Shown piece after piece: positions 52,027 through 61,517 of a DNA stretch of 64,000 nt. Location of the stretch: the NCBI RefSeq assembly GCF_001687545.1, contig NZ_CP016545.1, positions 1,101,001-1,165,000 on the forward strand, written 5' to 3'. The translations under genes and the position numbers were made by a program. Source of the DNA: Paraurantiacibacter namhicola. GTDB taxonomy: Bacteria; Pseudomonadota; Alphaproteobacteria; Sphingomonadales; Sphingomonadaceae. The notes beneath the pieces were generated by a model that saw only the letters and a list, made by a program, of their open reading frames with translations, made no database searches and was not told where the DNA came from. Each line of letters starts with the position of its first letter. Position 1 is the first letter of the stretch.

Positions 52027-52818
52027 ATGAAATTGCTGAAATTTTCGCCGATCGCTTTGCTGCTGGCAGCCATCTGCGCGCCCCAGGCAGTTGCACAGGA
52101 TGATGAGCGAGATCCTCGAAAGCTGCTCTACGTCCCGTATGAGGAACTGCAGGCAGACAAGCGCCCGCCGGTCGAATGCGTCAACGAAGAGGGCGCGGCC
52201 GCGCAGGAAGCCCGGCCGTGCAACCAGCGGATCTGGACCATGCGGCTGATCGAGAACTACCCGGTCGATGCGCTGCGCAATTCATTGACGGGTACCGTCG
52301 AATTCGCTGTCGCGATCGGCCCGGACGGGCGCCCCTTCCGGTGCGATGTGACGCAGAGCAGCGGACATGCCATCCTTGATGAAAGCGCCTGTGCCAGCGT
52401 GATGCGGCATGCGATGTTCTACCCTGCACTGGACGAAAAGGGTGAACCCACCGAAGGGCGGTGGGCGAGTACGCTGGTTTACTCGCTTGGGAATGCAGAA
52501 CCCAGCCCGGAGCCGAAAGGCCTATCGCGAGATCCCAGGCCTCGCGATGTGAAAAGCTGGTTCAAGCCGGTATATTCGACATATCCCAAGCGCGCCGCAA
52601 GGCATCGCTTGTTCGGCCGCGTCGGGATGGAACTGACGATAGATGCGCGTGGCAAGGTGTCCGACTGCGTGGTTACGCAAAGCAGCGGGCACGAAATTCT
52701 CGACGAGGCGGCGTGCGAGGGGTTCAGGAAATTCTCCCGCTTCGATCCGGCGCTGGACGCGCAAGGCGAACCGACGACCGGCAAGTTCGATGCAGAAGTC
52801 AACTATTCCAAGCCGTAG
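52027..52818 (+). CDS. Secreted protein with two TonB-C-like domains
   Basis: A 263-residue exported protein; the signal peptide ends around residue 24 (QAVAQ). Two similar domains of about 85 residues follow. Each ends in the same pattern: VTQSSGHAILDESACASVM near residue 109 and VTQSSGHEILDEAACEGFRK near 219, with FDPALD- or YPALDEKGEP-type loops. This is the TonB C-terminal fold. There is no transmembrane helix after the signal and no Pro-rich linker, so it is not an ordinary TonB. A periplasmic binding or decoy role is possible. It is divergent from the CDGSH gene. Confidence 0.78.
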   Translation: MKLLKFSPIALLLAAICAPQAVAQDDERDPRKLLYVPYEELQADKRPPVECVNEEGAAAQEARPCNQRIWTMRLIENYPVDALRNSLTGTVEFAVAIGPDGRPFRCDVTQSSGHAILDESACASVMRHAMFYPALDEKGEPTEGRWASTLVYSLGNAEPSPEPKGLSRDPRPRDVKSWFKPVYSTYPKRAARHRLFGRVGMELTIDARGKVSDCVVTQSSGHEILDEAACEGFRKFSRFDPALDAQGEPTTGKFDAEVNYSKP

Positions 52819-52839
52819 GGCCGTCGGTGGCAACGCCGC

Positions 52840-53751
52840 CTAACCGCGCTTGCGTTCGCGGAACATGCCTTCCTGGGCGGTGCTGGCGACGAGGCGGCCT
52901 TCGCGGGTGAAAAGCTGGCCGTGGTTCAGGCAGCGGGCGTTGCCGCTGATCGGGCTGGTCATCGCGTAAAGCAGCCAGTCGTCGACCTTGGGCGCCGGGT
53001 CGTGGAACCAGATCTGGTGATCGAGGCTGGCGGCGACCATCCCGCCCTGCAGGAATGAGAAATCGTGCGGCATCGTGCCCGTGCTCATCAGGCGGTAATC
53101 GGTGTAATAGGCCAGCACGGCGCGGTGGATGGCCGGATCGTCGGGCAATGCGGCGCGGGTGCGGGCCCAGACGTTCTGTTTCGGCTCGCTGGCCTGCGTG
53201 CTGATGAAGGCGGACAGGTTTTCGGAGCGTTGTTCGATCGGGCGCGGGTTCAGGAAGGCGGCGGGTATTTTGTCTGCGAGCTGTTCGCGCATCCGTTCGA
53301 TCAGGACGTGCTCTGCCATCAGATCTTCCGGCGGCGGCACGTCCGGCATGTCCGCGGCCTGGTGGCTGGGCGCCTCCTCGTGCCGCTGGAAGCTGATATT
53401 GGCCGTCAGGATCGTGCCGCCCGGCTGCGTGGCGGTCACCCGGCGATGGCTGAAGCTGCGCCCTTCCAGCAGGCGTTCCACGCGGTAATCGACCGGATGG
53501 TCCTCGTCCCCGCCGCGCAGGAAGCTGGCGTGCAGGCTGTGCGGCGCGCGGCCATCGGGCACGGTATGCTCGGCCGCGACCAGCGCCTGCGCCACCACCT
53601 GGCCGCCGAAGATACGGCCCACGCCATCGGGCTTCTGCGGGCCGAGAAAGCTGTCTTCGCCTATACGCTCCAGCGTCAGCAGGCGTAGCAGGTCGGCGAC
53701 CAGTTGCTCTCCGGTCGGGGCAGATTCGGCGGTGGGGGTATCCTTGCTCAT
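52840..53751 (-). CDS. tesB: Acyl-CoA thioesterase II (TesB)
   Basis: A 303-residue double-hotdog thioesterase that releases free fatty acids from acyl-CoA. Catalytic residues are recognisable: Asp in MVAASLDHQIWFHDP (about residues 236-250), the Thr/Ser strand AMTSPISGNARCL and the Gln in STAQEGM near the C-terminus. RIFGGQVVAQALVAAEHTV marks the N-terminal hotdog. Length is typical. It converges with the TonB-C-like gene. Metabolic role: beta-oxidation or acyl-CoA balancing. Confidence 0.92.
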   Translation of the reverse strand: MSKDTPTAESAPTGEQLVADLLRLLTLERIGEDSFLGPQKPDGVGRIFGGQVVAQALVAAEHTVPDGRAPHSLHASFLRGGDEDHPVDYRVERLLEGRSFSHRRVTATQPGGTILTANISFQRHEEAPSHQAADMPDVPPPEDLMAEHVLIERMREQLADKIPAAFLNPRPIEQRSENLSAFISTQASEPKQNVWARTRAALPDDPAIHRAVLAYYTDYRLMSTGTMPHDFSFLQGGMVAASLDHQIWFHDPAPKVDDWLLYAMTSPISGNARCLNHGQLFTREGRLVASTAQEGMFRERKRG

Positions 53752-53778
53752 CTTCCCATTAGGGAAGGCAATTGCCGC

Positions 53779-54657
53779 TTATGTCAAGCCAGCGCGTCGC
53801 AGCAGGCGTGTCGCATAGGCCTTTGCGCGGTTCTGGGCCGGCCAGCGGCCCGGCGCGCGCGGCGAAAGTCCCATGGCCCGCAGGCGCTGGTTGAAGCTGC
53901 GCGCATCCGCCTCGGCATAGCTCCATTCGCTGCGCCAGGTGATGGACAGCGATATGGACGGCGCGGGGCCATTCTTCACGAAATGCGGCGCCATCACCGG
54001 CACGAACACCGCCTGCCCGGGCGCGAGGGCAATGGGCGTGCCGCCAGCCATCAGCTCGTCCCGCCAGCTGAGCTCGCGCGGGCCGCCGGTGTGATAGCCT
54101 TCGTGCGTTTCGTCGGGCGCATAGGTGGCATCGCCGGCGGGGAAGACGGTCATCACCTTGCTGCCGCGCACCTGCAGCAGGATGTTGTGCTCCGGATCGA
54201 AGTGATAGGGCGTGACCGCGTCGGGGCTGGAGACGAAGATGAAGCCCTGCGTCTTCAGCATCTCGCCGGTCTTCGCGGTGATCTCGCTCTCGATCTCGCC
54301 CAGCAGGCTTTCCAGCAGCGCGGCATAGGCGGGCTGCTGTTCGATATTCTTGAGCACCGCCCAGCTGTTGCTGGTGTCCACGCGGCGGATGGTCTCGCCG
54401 ATGGAAAGGCCGGTGGCAATCGGCTTGCCATCAACGCCGATGGGCAGGTCGCCGCGATTATACTCCACGCTCGCCCCTGGCAGCGCTTCGCCCAGCTGGG
54501 CCAGCGCCTCGATCGACAGCAGCGGGTGGTCCCGCAGCGCGTGGTCAAGCCGATGCGGCACCTCCGGATAGCTTGCGGCGAAACGCGCGCGCGTTTCGGG
54601 CGGGAAGACCTGCAGCGCGCTTGCGTGCAGCGTGTCGGGATGGGTGGCTTCGGTCAT
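53779..54657 (-). CDS. Cupin/JmjC-like protein
   Basis: A 292-residue protein with a cupin barrel in its C-terminal half. The metal motif His-x-Asp is in TPYHFDPEHNILLQVRG (about residues 166-182) and the distal His in VPVMAPHFVKNGPAPS (about 240-255), so a non-heme iron/2-oxoglutarate site of the JmjC/Cupin_8 type is plausible. The N-terminal part is helical. The start at 54657 overlaps the GNAT-like gene stop by four bases (ATGA), linking the two in an operon. Substrate not known; related proteins hydroxylate proteins or small molecules. Confidence 0.78.
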   Translation of the reverse strand: MTEATHPDTLHASALQVFPPETRARFAASYPEVPHRLDHALRDHPLLSIEALAQLGEALPGASVEYNRGDLPIGVDGKPIATGLSIGETIRRVDTSNSWAVLKNIEQQPAYAALLESLLGEIESEITAKTGEMLKTQGFIFVSSPDAVTPYHFDPEHNILLQVRGSKVMTVFPAGDATYAPDETHEGYHTGGPRELSWRDELMAGGTPIALAPGQAVFVPVMAPHFVKNGPAPSISLSITWRSEWSYAEADARSFNQRLRAMGLSPRAPGRWPAQNRAKAYATRLLRRAGLT

Positions 54658-55880
54658 GATCCGTAATCCGCTGGCTGGCCCGTTTCCACGCGGGCGAAAA
54701 GCTGGAACAGGCTGCGCCGTACGGCGCCGCCGATGGCGATGTTGATGCGGCCGATGCGGCGCCGCTCGCGCCAGAAATGGTCGATCATCGGGTGATCGGC
54801 GCTGGCACAGCTGTCGCACCAGTCGACATCGCCGCGCGTCAGCAGGGAGAGGTTTTCGCGTTGCAGCACCACGCCGGGCGACAGGCGTGAGAGGCTTTCG
54901 TCGAAGGCCGTCTTGAAGCCGAAGGCGCCGCGCGCGGTGATGAAGGTGGCCAGCATGGCGACAGGCTTGCCGTCCAGCACCAGGCTGAGCCGCTGGAGCT
55001 TGCGCAGCCGGGCTGCACCTTCCAGCGCTGCGCAAAACATCCTCTCCGTTTCCGGCGCGCAGGCGAGGGCGGAGCCAGCCTTCCCCTTCCAGCCGGCCAT
55101 TTCCAGGGAGAGGAATTGCTGTGCCCAGCGATCCACGCCCTCTGCGTCGTCGCGGCTTTCCACCACCAGCTCGCCAAGGTCCTGCAGGCGGCGCATCTTG
55201 CGATTGAGTTCCTTCACACGCTTTTTCTTCAGCGCGCTTTCGAGATATTCGTCCGGCGTCAGGTCGGATTGCAGCAGGGCGCGCTCCTCCTCCTCGGCCA
55301 GGGAGGCTGGCCGTGCCTGCACGGCCAGCGCAGTGCGCAGCGCGTCCGCCAGCACACCGTCCAGCGGCAGGCCGGCGAGGTGCAGGAAAGCGGCAGAACC
55401 GCAATGCATATCGGCCCAGTCGAACAGGTGCTGCCAGAACTCACGCTCCAGCCCGGTGGCGACCAGCGGCGCGCCGAGGAACATGTTGGCATGGGCCCAG
55501 CCGGTGAGGTGCGGCACGGGACGGGTGTAATAATCGAGCGCGCTGACCAGCGGCATCAGCCCGGCGAGCTCGCCATCCACCTCGAACACCAGTATCTGCG
55601 CCTTGCCGCGGGGATCGAAGCCGCGCAGCGAGGGAAGGAGGTACCAGCTTTCGAAGAAAGGGTTCGGCTCGCTGGCGTGGTCGGCCAGCGCATCCCAGCG
55701 GGCGATATCGGTGGAATTGTCGAAGGCGTACCAGGACACGGCGCGCAGCCGCATCTGCGGCAGGCCAGATGCGCCATCCGCAGCCGCATTCGCAGCCCCA
55801 TCCGCAGCCGCCTCCGGAGCTGCCGAAGCATGCCCGCCTTGCGGTGTTTTGCGTTCGCCCTGAAATGCCCTGCTCGCCAA
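54654..55880 (-). CDS. FemAB/CelD-like GNAT acyltransferase
   Basis: A 408-residue protein with the double-GNAT layout of the Acetyltransf_6 (CelD/BcsL, FemAB-related) group. The N-terminal 40 residues are Ala/Gly-rich and disordered. The first half has LIxAxxE-type contacts around NPFFESWYLLPSLRGFDP, and the second has LKKKRVKELNRKMRRLQDLG and the substrate-side AMLATFITARGAFGFKTAFD. Such enzymes transfer acyl or amino-acyl groups to surface polysaccharide or peptidoglycan precursors. Coupling to the cupin-like gene suggests a shared modification step. A palindromic terminator for hppA lies upstream. Confidence 0.8.
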   Translation of the reverse strand: MASRAFQGERKTPQGGHASAAPEAAADGAANAAADGASGLPQMRLRAVSWYAFDNSTDIARWDALADHASEPNPFFESWYLLPSLRGFDPRGKAQILVFEVDGELAGLMPLVSALDYYTRPVPHLTGWAHANMFLGAPLVATGLEREFWQHLFDWADMHCGSAAFLHLAGLPLDGVLADALRTALAVQARPASLAEEEERALLQSDLTPDEYLESALKKKRVKELNRKMRRLQDLGELVVESRDDAEGVDRWAQQFLSLEMAGWKGKAGSALACAPETERMFCAALEGAARLRKLQRLSLVLDGKPVAMLATFITARGAFGFKTAFDESLSRLSPGVVLQRENLSLLTRGDVDWCDSCASADHPMIDHFWRERRRIGRINIAIGGAVRRSLFQLFARVETGQPADYGS

Positions 55881-56011
55881 GCGTGCCCCCGCGCCGTGAT
55901 CCGGGTGTGTCCGGTCATGCCGGGATTAGCGCAGGAGGGCTGCGAAATGCTTAATGGCGCGGCAAGGAATCTGCGCCTTCTCAGCGTGTCATTTCAGTGT
56001 GCGATTGTACG

Positions 56012-56051
56012 AGGCAAAACAAAACCCCGCCGGAATCGCTTCCGGCGGGGC
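56012..56051 (-). terminator. Intrinsic terminator of hppA
   Basis: On the minus strand a stem of 11 bp (56025-56035 with 56040-56050, GCCGGAA-type arms) with a four-base loop is followed by TTTTGTTTTG. It lies 28 bases beyond the hppA stop and is a good rho-independent terminator. Confidence 0.85.
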
Positions 56052-56078
56052 TTCGCTATCCCCGAATAGGGGTTCTCT

Positions 56079-58238
56079 TTAGGCTGCGCCGCCCGCCAGG
56101 GCAGCCAGCAGCAACAGGGCCACGATGTTCGTGATCTTGATCATCGGGTTCACGGCCGGACCGGCGGTATCCTTGTAAGGATCGCCAACCGTATCGCCCG
56201 TCACGGCAGCCTTGTGGGCTTCGGAGCCCTTACCGCCGTGATTGCCGTCTTCGATGTACTTCTTGGCGTTATCCCACGCGCCGCCCCCGGCGGTCATGGA
56301 AAGCGCCACGAACAGGCCACCCACGATCACGCCCAGCAGCAGGGCGCCCAGCGCGGCAAAGCCGTTCTGCTGGCCTGCGATGGCTGTGATCACGAAGTAG
56401 AGGACGATGGGTGCGAGCACCGGCAGCAAGGACGGCACGATCATTTCCTTGATCGCGGCCTTGGTCACCAGGTCCACAGTCCGGGCGTAGTCGGGCTTCT
56501 CGGAGTAATCCATGATGCCCGGCTTTTCCTTGAACTGCGCACGCACGTCCTTCACCACGTCGCCCGCTGCGCGGCCCACGGCCGTCATGCCCATCGCCCC
56601 GAAGAGGTAAGGCAGCAGCGCACCGAGCAGCAGCCCGACGATCACGTACGGATTCTCCAGGGAGAAATCGACGTCGACGTCCGGGAAGAACTCGGCAAGG
56701 TCGGCCGTGTAGGCAGCGAACAGCACCAGCGCGGCAAGGCCGGCGGAACCGATGGCATAGCCCTTGGTCACGGCCTTGGTGGTGTTGCCCACAGCGTCCA
56801 GCATGTCCGTCTTCTCGCGCACGCTGTCGTCTAGGCCCGCCATTTCGGCGATCCCGCCCGCATTGTCGGTAACCGGACCGTAAGCGTCCAGCGCAACGAC
56901 CATGCCAGCCAGTGCCAGCATGCTGGTGGCTGCATAGGCGATGCCCATCAGGCCAGCGAACTGGTACGCGCCGATGATGCCGGCCACGATGGCCAGCGTC
57001 GGCAGAGCGGTGGATTCCAAGCTGATGGCCAGGCCCTGGATCACATTGGTGCCGTGGCCCGTTTCCGAAGCCTTGGCGATCGAGCGGACCGGACGGAAAC
57101 CCGTGCCGGTGTAATACTCGGTGATCCAGATGATGACGCCGGTCAGCACCAGGCCGATGACGGAGCTGTAGAACAGGTCCCAGCCGGTGAACGGCGCGAT
57201 CGAGGACGTGCCTTCTTCCGCCAGCGGCGCGCCAGCATCGACAGCGCCGAGGTTGGAGCCGCCGATTTCGGCCGACATGTCGCCCAGTGCCAGCTGCATC
57301 ACGAACCAGATCAGCGGCACGGACAGCACGGCCGTGAGGCCGAAGCCCTTGTACATCGCGCCCATGACATTGGTTTTGCCCTTGGAGAGCTTCACCGCAT
57401 AGGTCCCGATGATGCTGGTGACGATGCAGGCACCGCCGATCAGCAGCGGCAGCGCCATCATCGGCAGCAGCAATTCGCCAAGGCCGGACAGCAGCAGCGC
57501 GGTCAGCACCATGGTGGCGCCAACGGTCACGACATAGGTCTCGAACAGGTCGGCAGCCATGCCGGCGCAGTCGCCCACATTGTCACCCACATTGTCCGCG
57601 ATAACGGCCGGGTTGCGGGGATCGTCTTCCGGGATGCCCGCCTCGACCTTGCCGACCAGGTCGGCGCCGACGTCGGCAGCCTTGGTGAAGATACCACCGC
57701 CCAGACGGGCGAAGATGGAGATGAGCGAAGCACCGAAGGCCAGCGCCACCAGCGCATCGATCACTTCGCGGCTGTTCGGCTCATGCGCCAGCGGGTTGAT
57801 CAGAACCCAGAAGAACACGGCGATGGCCAGCAGGGCGAGGCCTGCAACCAACATGCCGGTGATGGCACCTGCGCGGAAGGCCAGCGTAAGGCCCTGCTGC
57901 AGCCCGCTCTGCGCAGCGGCAGCCGTGCGAACATTGGCCTTCACCGAGATGTTCATCCCGATGTAGCCTGCCACGCCGGACAGCACCGCGCCGATCACGA
58001 AGCCGATGGCCGACAGCCAGCCGAGGAAAACCCCGACCAGAACGGCCACGACCACGCCCACGATACCGATCGTGGTGTACTGGCGATTGAGATAAGCCTT
58101 GGCGCCTTCCTGGATGGCACCTGCGATTTCCTGCATCTTCTCGTTGCCGGCTCCGGCTCCGAGTACCTGGCGGCTGGTGAAAATACCGTACACGACGGCC
58201 AGCAGCCCCAGGATAATCGCGATCATGACAAGATCCAC
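56079..58238 (-). CDS. hppA: Membrane-bound proton-translocating pyrophosphatase (K+-independent type)
   Basis: A 719-residue integral membrane pump with about 15-16 helices that couples pyrophosphate hydrolysis to proton export. The catalytic loop [20 protein letters not shown] and the second site [19 protein letters not shown] are intact, as is the third in the C-terminus ([16 protein letters not shown]). Lys488 in GNTTKA is the residue that marks K+-independent enzymes (Ala in K+-dependent ones). The start is GTG at 58238 with GAGGGGGAG five bases upstream; ATG at 58226 is an alternative. A terminator-like hairpin lies in its leader. Confidence 0.96.
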   Translation of the reverse strand: MDLVMIAIILGLLAVVYGIFTSRQVLGAGAGNEKMQEIAGAIQEGAKAYLNRQYTTIGIVGVVVAVLVGVFLGWLSAIGFVIGAVLSGVAGYIGMNISVKANVRTAAAAQSGLQQGLTLAFRAGAITGMLVAGLALLAIAVFFWVLINPLAHEPNSREVIDALVALAFGASLISIFARLGGGIFTKAADVGADLVGKVEAGIPEDDPRNPAVIADNVGDNVGDCAGMAADLFETYVVTVGATMVLTALLLSGLGELLLPMMALPLLIGGACIVTSIIGTYAVKLSKGKTNVMGAMYKGFGLTAVLSVPLIWFVMQLALGDMSAEIGGSNLGAVDAGAPLAEEGTSSIAPFTGWDLFYSSVIGLVLTGVIIWITEYYTGTGFRPVRSIAKASETGHGTNVIQGLAISLESTALPTLAIVAGIIGAYQFAGLMGIAYAATSMLALAGMVVALDAYGPVTDNAGGIAEMAGLDDSVREKTDMLDAVGNTTKAVTKGYAIGSAGLAALVLFAAYTADLAEFFPDVDVDFSLENPYVIVGLLLGALLPYLFGAMGMTAVGRAAGDVVKDVRAQFKEKPGIMDYSEKPDYARTVDLVTKAAIKEMIVPSLLPVLAPIVLYFVITAIAGQQNGFAALGALLLGVIVGGLFVALSMTAGGGAWDNAKKYIEDGNHGGKGSEAHKAAVTGDTVGDPYKDTAGPAVNPMIKITNIVALLLLAALAGGAA

Positions 58239-58270
58239 GACAACTCCCCCTCTATAATCTGTTTTTGCGT

Positions 58271-58300
58271 TCCCAAAACAAAGGCCCCGTGAACCGGGGC
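58271..58300 (-). terminator. Terminator-like hairpin in the hppA leader
   Basis: GCCCCG (58284-58289) pairs with CGGGGC (58295-58300); on the minus strand CTTTGTTTT follows. It lies about 45 bases upstream of the hppA start codon. It could be an attenuator or the end of a small minus-strand RNA. Confidence 0.5.
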
Positions 58301-58504
58301 TCTGTGTGGCAGCATGGCTATAGTTCCCTTGCCGCCTTCGCAAGCCTTTCCGCCATTTCTCCCCCGCACCGCCGCGCCCGTTCCGTTTCGGGCCATGCAA
58401 ATATCGAAAATGCGCGGAATCTTGCGCGATTGGATGGTATATGGGAGATTAAGCATGAGCCGCGTAGAGGCGCGGCAAATATCGGCAAGCGGGGCGCATC
58501 GCAG

Positions 58505-59482
58505 GTGAGCGAACAGGACACACAAGATCTGGCAGGCATGCAGGGCAGCGAGGCGCTGCGGCGCGCGCGCTCCGGCGATGCGCCCGCCATTTCGCTGCGC
58601 GCGCCATCGGACCTCGACGAATATACCCGCAAGGACCTGCGCAAGCAGGAAATTGCCATCGCCAAGCAATACCATGGCGGGCGCATGTGGCCTTACGTGG
58701 TCGCGGCATGGGGCGGCTTCGCGCTGTGGGTTGCGCTATTCCCGCTGACGATGCTGGATATCGTGCCGCTGTGGATCGCCTTCCCCATTGCATGTTTCCT
58801 GGCGACGGGCGGCTATGTGACCAGTCACGAGGCGATGCATTCCAACATCGCGCAGGCCGGCACGAAGAACCGCTGGATCAACGAATGGGTGGGGCAGGTT
58901 TCCACCATCCCCATCGTCTTTCCCTTCTCCATGGCGCGGCTGATGCACCTTGAGCATCATTATCATTGCAACGACCCGGAGAAGGACCCGGATTACACGG
59001 ACGAGGCGCCCAATGCGCCGATGGCCTGGTACAAGACCTGGTGGAACCGCCAGCCCGGCGTCGATGGCTCCATCCACCATTACAAGCGCATCCTGGCCGA
59101 AATGGGCACGCCCGAAGCGGAGCGGTCGCTGAAGGAAACCATGGTGCTGCAGCTGGTCTTCATGGCGGTGCTGTTCGGCATGGCGTGGAGCGGATATGCG
59201 CTGGAGGCGGCGCTGGTCTGGTGGCTGCCGCGCCATGTGGGCCTCAGCTATATCCGTTTCTATCTCAGCTGGGCGCCGCACCACCCGCGCGAGGGGAATA
59301 CGGAGCGGTACCAGCAGGCGTTTATCTTCAAGAGCCGGCTGGGCCATTTCCTGTCCATGGGGATGCAGACGCACCTCATCCACCACCTCTATCCCAACAT
59401 CCCGAACCACCGCACGAAGGCCGCGTATTATGCGCTGAAGCCGATCCTGGCGCAGCGCGGCGTGGATACGAGCAAGCTGTGA
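58505..59482 (+). CDS. Fatty acid desaturase family protein
   Basis: A 325-residue membrane di-iron enzyme (GTG start at 58505; ATG at 58541 is the alternative). The three His boxes are clear: TSHEAMHS (about residues 112-119), HLEHHYH (about 149-155) and THLIHHLYP near the C-terminus. Hydrophobic spans lie at residues about 60-105 and 215-245. Such enzymes insert double bonds into lipids or hydroxylate carotenoids; the sequence alone does not decide. Its GTGA stop overlaps the next small gene. It is divergent from hppA. Confidence 0.85.
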   Translation: MSEQDTQDLAGMQGSEALRRARSGDAPAISLRAPSDLDEYTRKDLRKQEIAIAKQYHGGRMWPYVVAAWGGFALWVALFPLTMLDIVPLWIAFPIACFLATGGYVTSHEAMHSNIAQAGTKNRWINEWVGQVSTIPIVFPFSMARLMHLEHHYHCNDPEKDPDYTDEAPNAPMAWYKTWWNRQPGVDGSIHHYKRILAEMGTPEAERSLKETMVLQLVFMAVLFGMAWSGYALEAALVWWLPRHVGLSYIRFYLSWAPHHPREGNTERYQQAFIFKSRLGHFLSMGMQTHLIHHLYPNIPNHRTKAAYYALKPILAQRGVDTSKL

Positions 59483-59721
59483 GCGCCGGGGCGACACGGG
59501 CCTCCGCCGTAACGCCGGAGACGAAGGGTCAGACCTTCTTTCGCTGGCTGTTCTACTGGATGCCGTTCCTGTTCGGCGTGGGCTTCATCGCGCCGCTGAT
59601 CGCGCAGGCGATGGCGTATTGGGACGTGGATGCACCCTTCGGCCTTAGCCGGATCGTCTTCGGTTTGCTGATCGGCGCGCCCTGGGGCCTGCTGACCGTG
59701 TGGCGCGGGCGCTGGTTCTAG
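59479..59721 (+). CDS. Small membrane protein coupled to the desaturase
   Basis: An 80-residue protein starting with GTG at 59479, in the GTGA overlap with the desaturase stop. The first 22 residues are polar. Two transmembrane helices follow (WLFYWMPFLFGVGFIAPLIA and FGLSRIVFGLLIGAPWGLLT). The last residues are WRGRWF, and the stop overlaps thiL tail to tail by four bases. No family was recognised. By position it may be a partner or assembly factor of the desaturase. Confidence 0.7.
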   Translation: MSAGATRASAVTPETKGQTFFRWLFYWMPFLFGVGFIAPLIAQAMAYWDVDAPFGLSRIVFGLLIGAPWGLLTVWRGRWF

Positions 59722-60620
59722 CTTTCGTGCTGCCAGCCGAGGCCGTCGGCGTTGACCACCGGCTGCCCATCCAGGAATAAAGGCGCGAAGCCTTGCGGCT
59801 CCACGCTGCCGATCCGGGTTGCGGGCACGGGCGGCGCCGCGCCTGCGGGCATTGTGAATAGCAGCTCGTAATCCTCGCCCCAGCGCAGGGCGTCATCGCG
59901 CCGCTCCTCCGCCACGGCCAGCGGCGGCGCGGCACGGTCGATGGCCAGCGACACCTCGCTCGCCTCCGCCATGCGGAAGGCATCGAGCAGCAGCCCGTCT
60001 GAGACATCCATTATCGCCGTGACGAGCGGGGCCAGCGCCAGGCCTTCGGGCAGGCGCGCCATCGGCCTGCGATAGGCCGTGCTGTCGGCATCGGTCCCGT
60101 CCCGCAGCGCTTCGAAGCCCGCCATCGCCGCGCCGAGTTCGCCCGTCAGCCACAGGGCATCGCCTGCCTGCGCGCCGGAGCGGCAGGGGACGGGCCGATA
60201 CACCGCGCGGCCGATGGCCGTCATGCCCCAGCTGCGCGGCGGTCCGCCGGACACGGTATCGCCGCCCAGCAGCGGCATGCGGTAATGCTCCAGCGCCTCG
60301 GACAGTCCGCGCGCAAAATCCTCGTCCCCGTCGCCCAGCATGTGGCCGAGCAGCGCGCCCAATGGCTCCGCGCCCTTGGCTGCGAGGTCGGAAACATTGG
60401 TGGCCACAAGTTTCCATGCCACGTCTGCCATATCGCTGCCCGGCAGCACATGGACGCCCTCGACCAGCATGTCGTGGGTCAGGACCAGCGCGTCCTCGCC
60501 CAGTTCCAGCACGGCGGCATCGTCCATCAGCCCGCGCGCTTCAGGCCCGCTGGCGAGCGCGCGCATGGCGGCGATGAATGTCTTTTCGGCAGACGTCCGA
60601 TTTTCCATCGCGTCTTTCAT
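59718..60620 (-). CDS. thiL: Thiamine-monophosphate kinase
   Basis: A 300-residue AIR-synthase-superfamily kinase that makes thiamine pyrophosphate. ATP/metal motifs are DDAAVLELGEDALVLTHDML (about residues 33-52) with its following VEGVHV, the GGDTVSGGP region (about 131-139) and MDVSDGLLLDAFRMAEAS (about 213-230). The start at 60620 has GAGG five bases upstream; 60608 is possible. It is divergent from the nuclease gene. In many alphaproteobacteria thiL follows nusB, and here the nuclease is inserted between them. Confidence 0.94.
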   Translation of the reverse strand: MKDAMENRTSAEKTFIAAMRALASGPEARGLMDDAAVLELGEDALVLTHDMLVEGVHVLPGSDMADVAWKLVATNVSDLAAKGAEPLGALLGHMLGDGDEDFARGLSEALEHYRMPLLGGDTVSGGPPRSWGMTAIGRAVYRPVPCRSGAQAGDALWLTGELGAAMAGFEALRDGTDADSTAYRRPMARLPEGLALAPLVTAIMDVSDGLLLDAFRMAEASEVSLAIDRAAPPLAVAEERRDDALRWGEDYELLFTMPAGAAPPVPATRIGSVEPQGFAPLFLDGQPVVNADGLGWQHES

Positions 60621-60677
60621 CGCAGCCTCATCTGGCGCATGGCAGTGCGCAGGAAACACGAATTCGGAAAGCTGCCC

Positions 60678-61514
60678 ATGAAACGCCCCCTTCGAGCATT
60701 TGCCCTGTCCGCCGCAGCCATCGCAATGGCCATTAACGCCGCCCCCGCCGCAGCCTGGGGCCCCATCGGCCACCGTGTGACAGGCGCGCTGGCGGAGCGC
60801 AACATCGACGGGCACACCCGCGCGCAGATCACGCAGATCATCGGCAACGAGAGCCTTGCAGAAGCCAGCACCTGGCCGGACGAGCAGCGATCCAATCCCG
60901 CGCAGTTCTGGCAGGAAACCGCCAGCCCCTGGCATTACGTGACGCTGCCCGATGGTCGCACCATCGACATGCTGGAACACCCGGCAGAAGGCGATGCCGC
61001 CACCGCGCTGGAAATGTTCGCGGCCACGCTGCGCGATCCCGAGGCCAGCCAGGCGGACAAGGCGCGCGCGCTGCGCTTCGTTGTGCACCTGGTGGGCGAC
61101 CTTCACATGCCGCTGCATGTCGGCAATGGCACGGACCGGGGCGGCAATGATTTTGTCGTGCTGTGGTTCGACCAGATGACCAACCTTCACTGGGTGTGGG
61201 ACGAGGGGATGATCGTGCGCCAGCAGCTGAGCTACAGCGAATATGCCGACCGGCTGGCGCGGCGCACCACGCCTGCCAACGTCATTTCATGGTGGGATGC
61301 TCGCCCCGAAACCTGGATGCAGGAAAGCGCGGACCTGCGCATGCGCATCTACCCCTCGACCGGCGAGTTCGAGGGGATGGGCACCGCCGAGGCGCCGCGG
61401 GTCCTGAAATACCAGTACAATTACGACTGGACGCCAACGATGGAGATGCGCCTGCAGCAGGCAGGCGTGCGCATCGCGGCCTATCTCGACTGGGTGTTTG
61501 CCCCGCAGTGCTGA
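60678..61514 (+). CDS. S1/P1-type zinc nuclease, secreted
   Basis: A 278-residue exported single-strand nuclease/3'-nucleotidase. After a signal peptide the mature N-terminus would be WGPIGHRVTG; in this family the N-terminal Trp itself binds zinc, with His nearby. Other zinc ligands are in RFVVHLVGDLHMPLHVGNGT (about residues 133-152) and GGNDFVV, NLHWVWDEGM further on. All three zinc sites appear intact. It has GGAAAG six bases before ATG. It sits between thiL and nusB on the opposite strand. Role: nucleic-acid degradation and phosphate/nucleotide scavenging in the periplasm. Confidence 0.9.
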   Translation: MKRPLRAFALSAAAIAMAINAAPAAAWGPIGHRVTGALAERNIDGHTRAQITQIIGNESLAEASTWPDEQRSNPAQFWQETASPWHYVTLPDGRTIDMLEHPAEGDAATALEMFAATLRDPEASQADKARALRFVVHLVGDLHMPLHVGNGTDRGGNDFVVLWFDQMTNLHWVWDEGMIVRQQLSYSEYADRLARRTTPANVISWWDARPETWMQESADLRMRIYPSTGEFEGMGTAEAPRVLKYQYNYDWTPTMEMRLQQAGVRIAAYLDWVFAPQC

Positions 61515-61517
61515 CGT

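Noticed and set aside
58223-58675. Upstream extension or separate minus-strand gene before hppA
   Set aside because: The frame continues upstream without a stop but has no homology to pyrophosphatases, and a strong ribosome-binding site marks the GTG at 58238.
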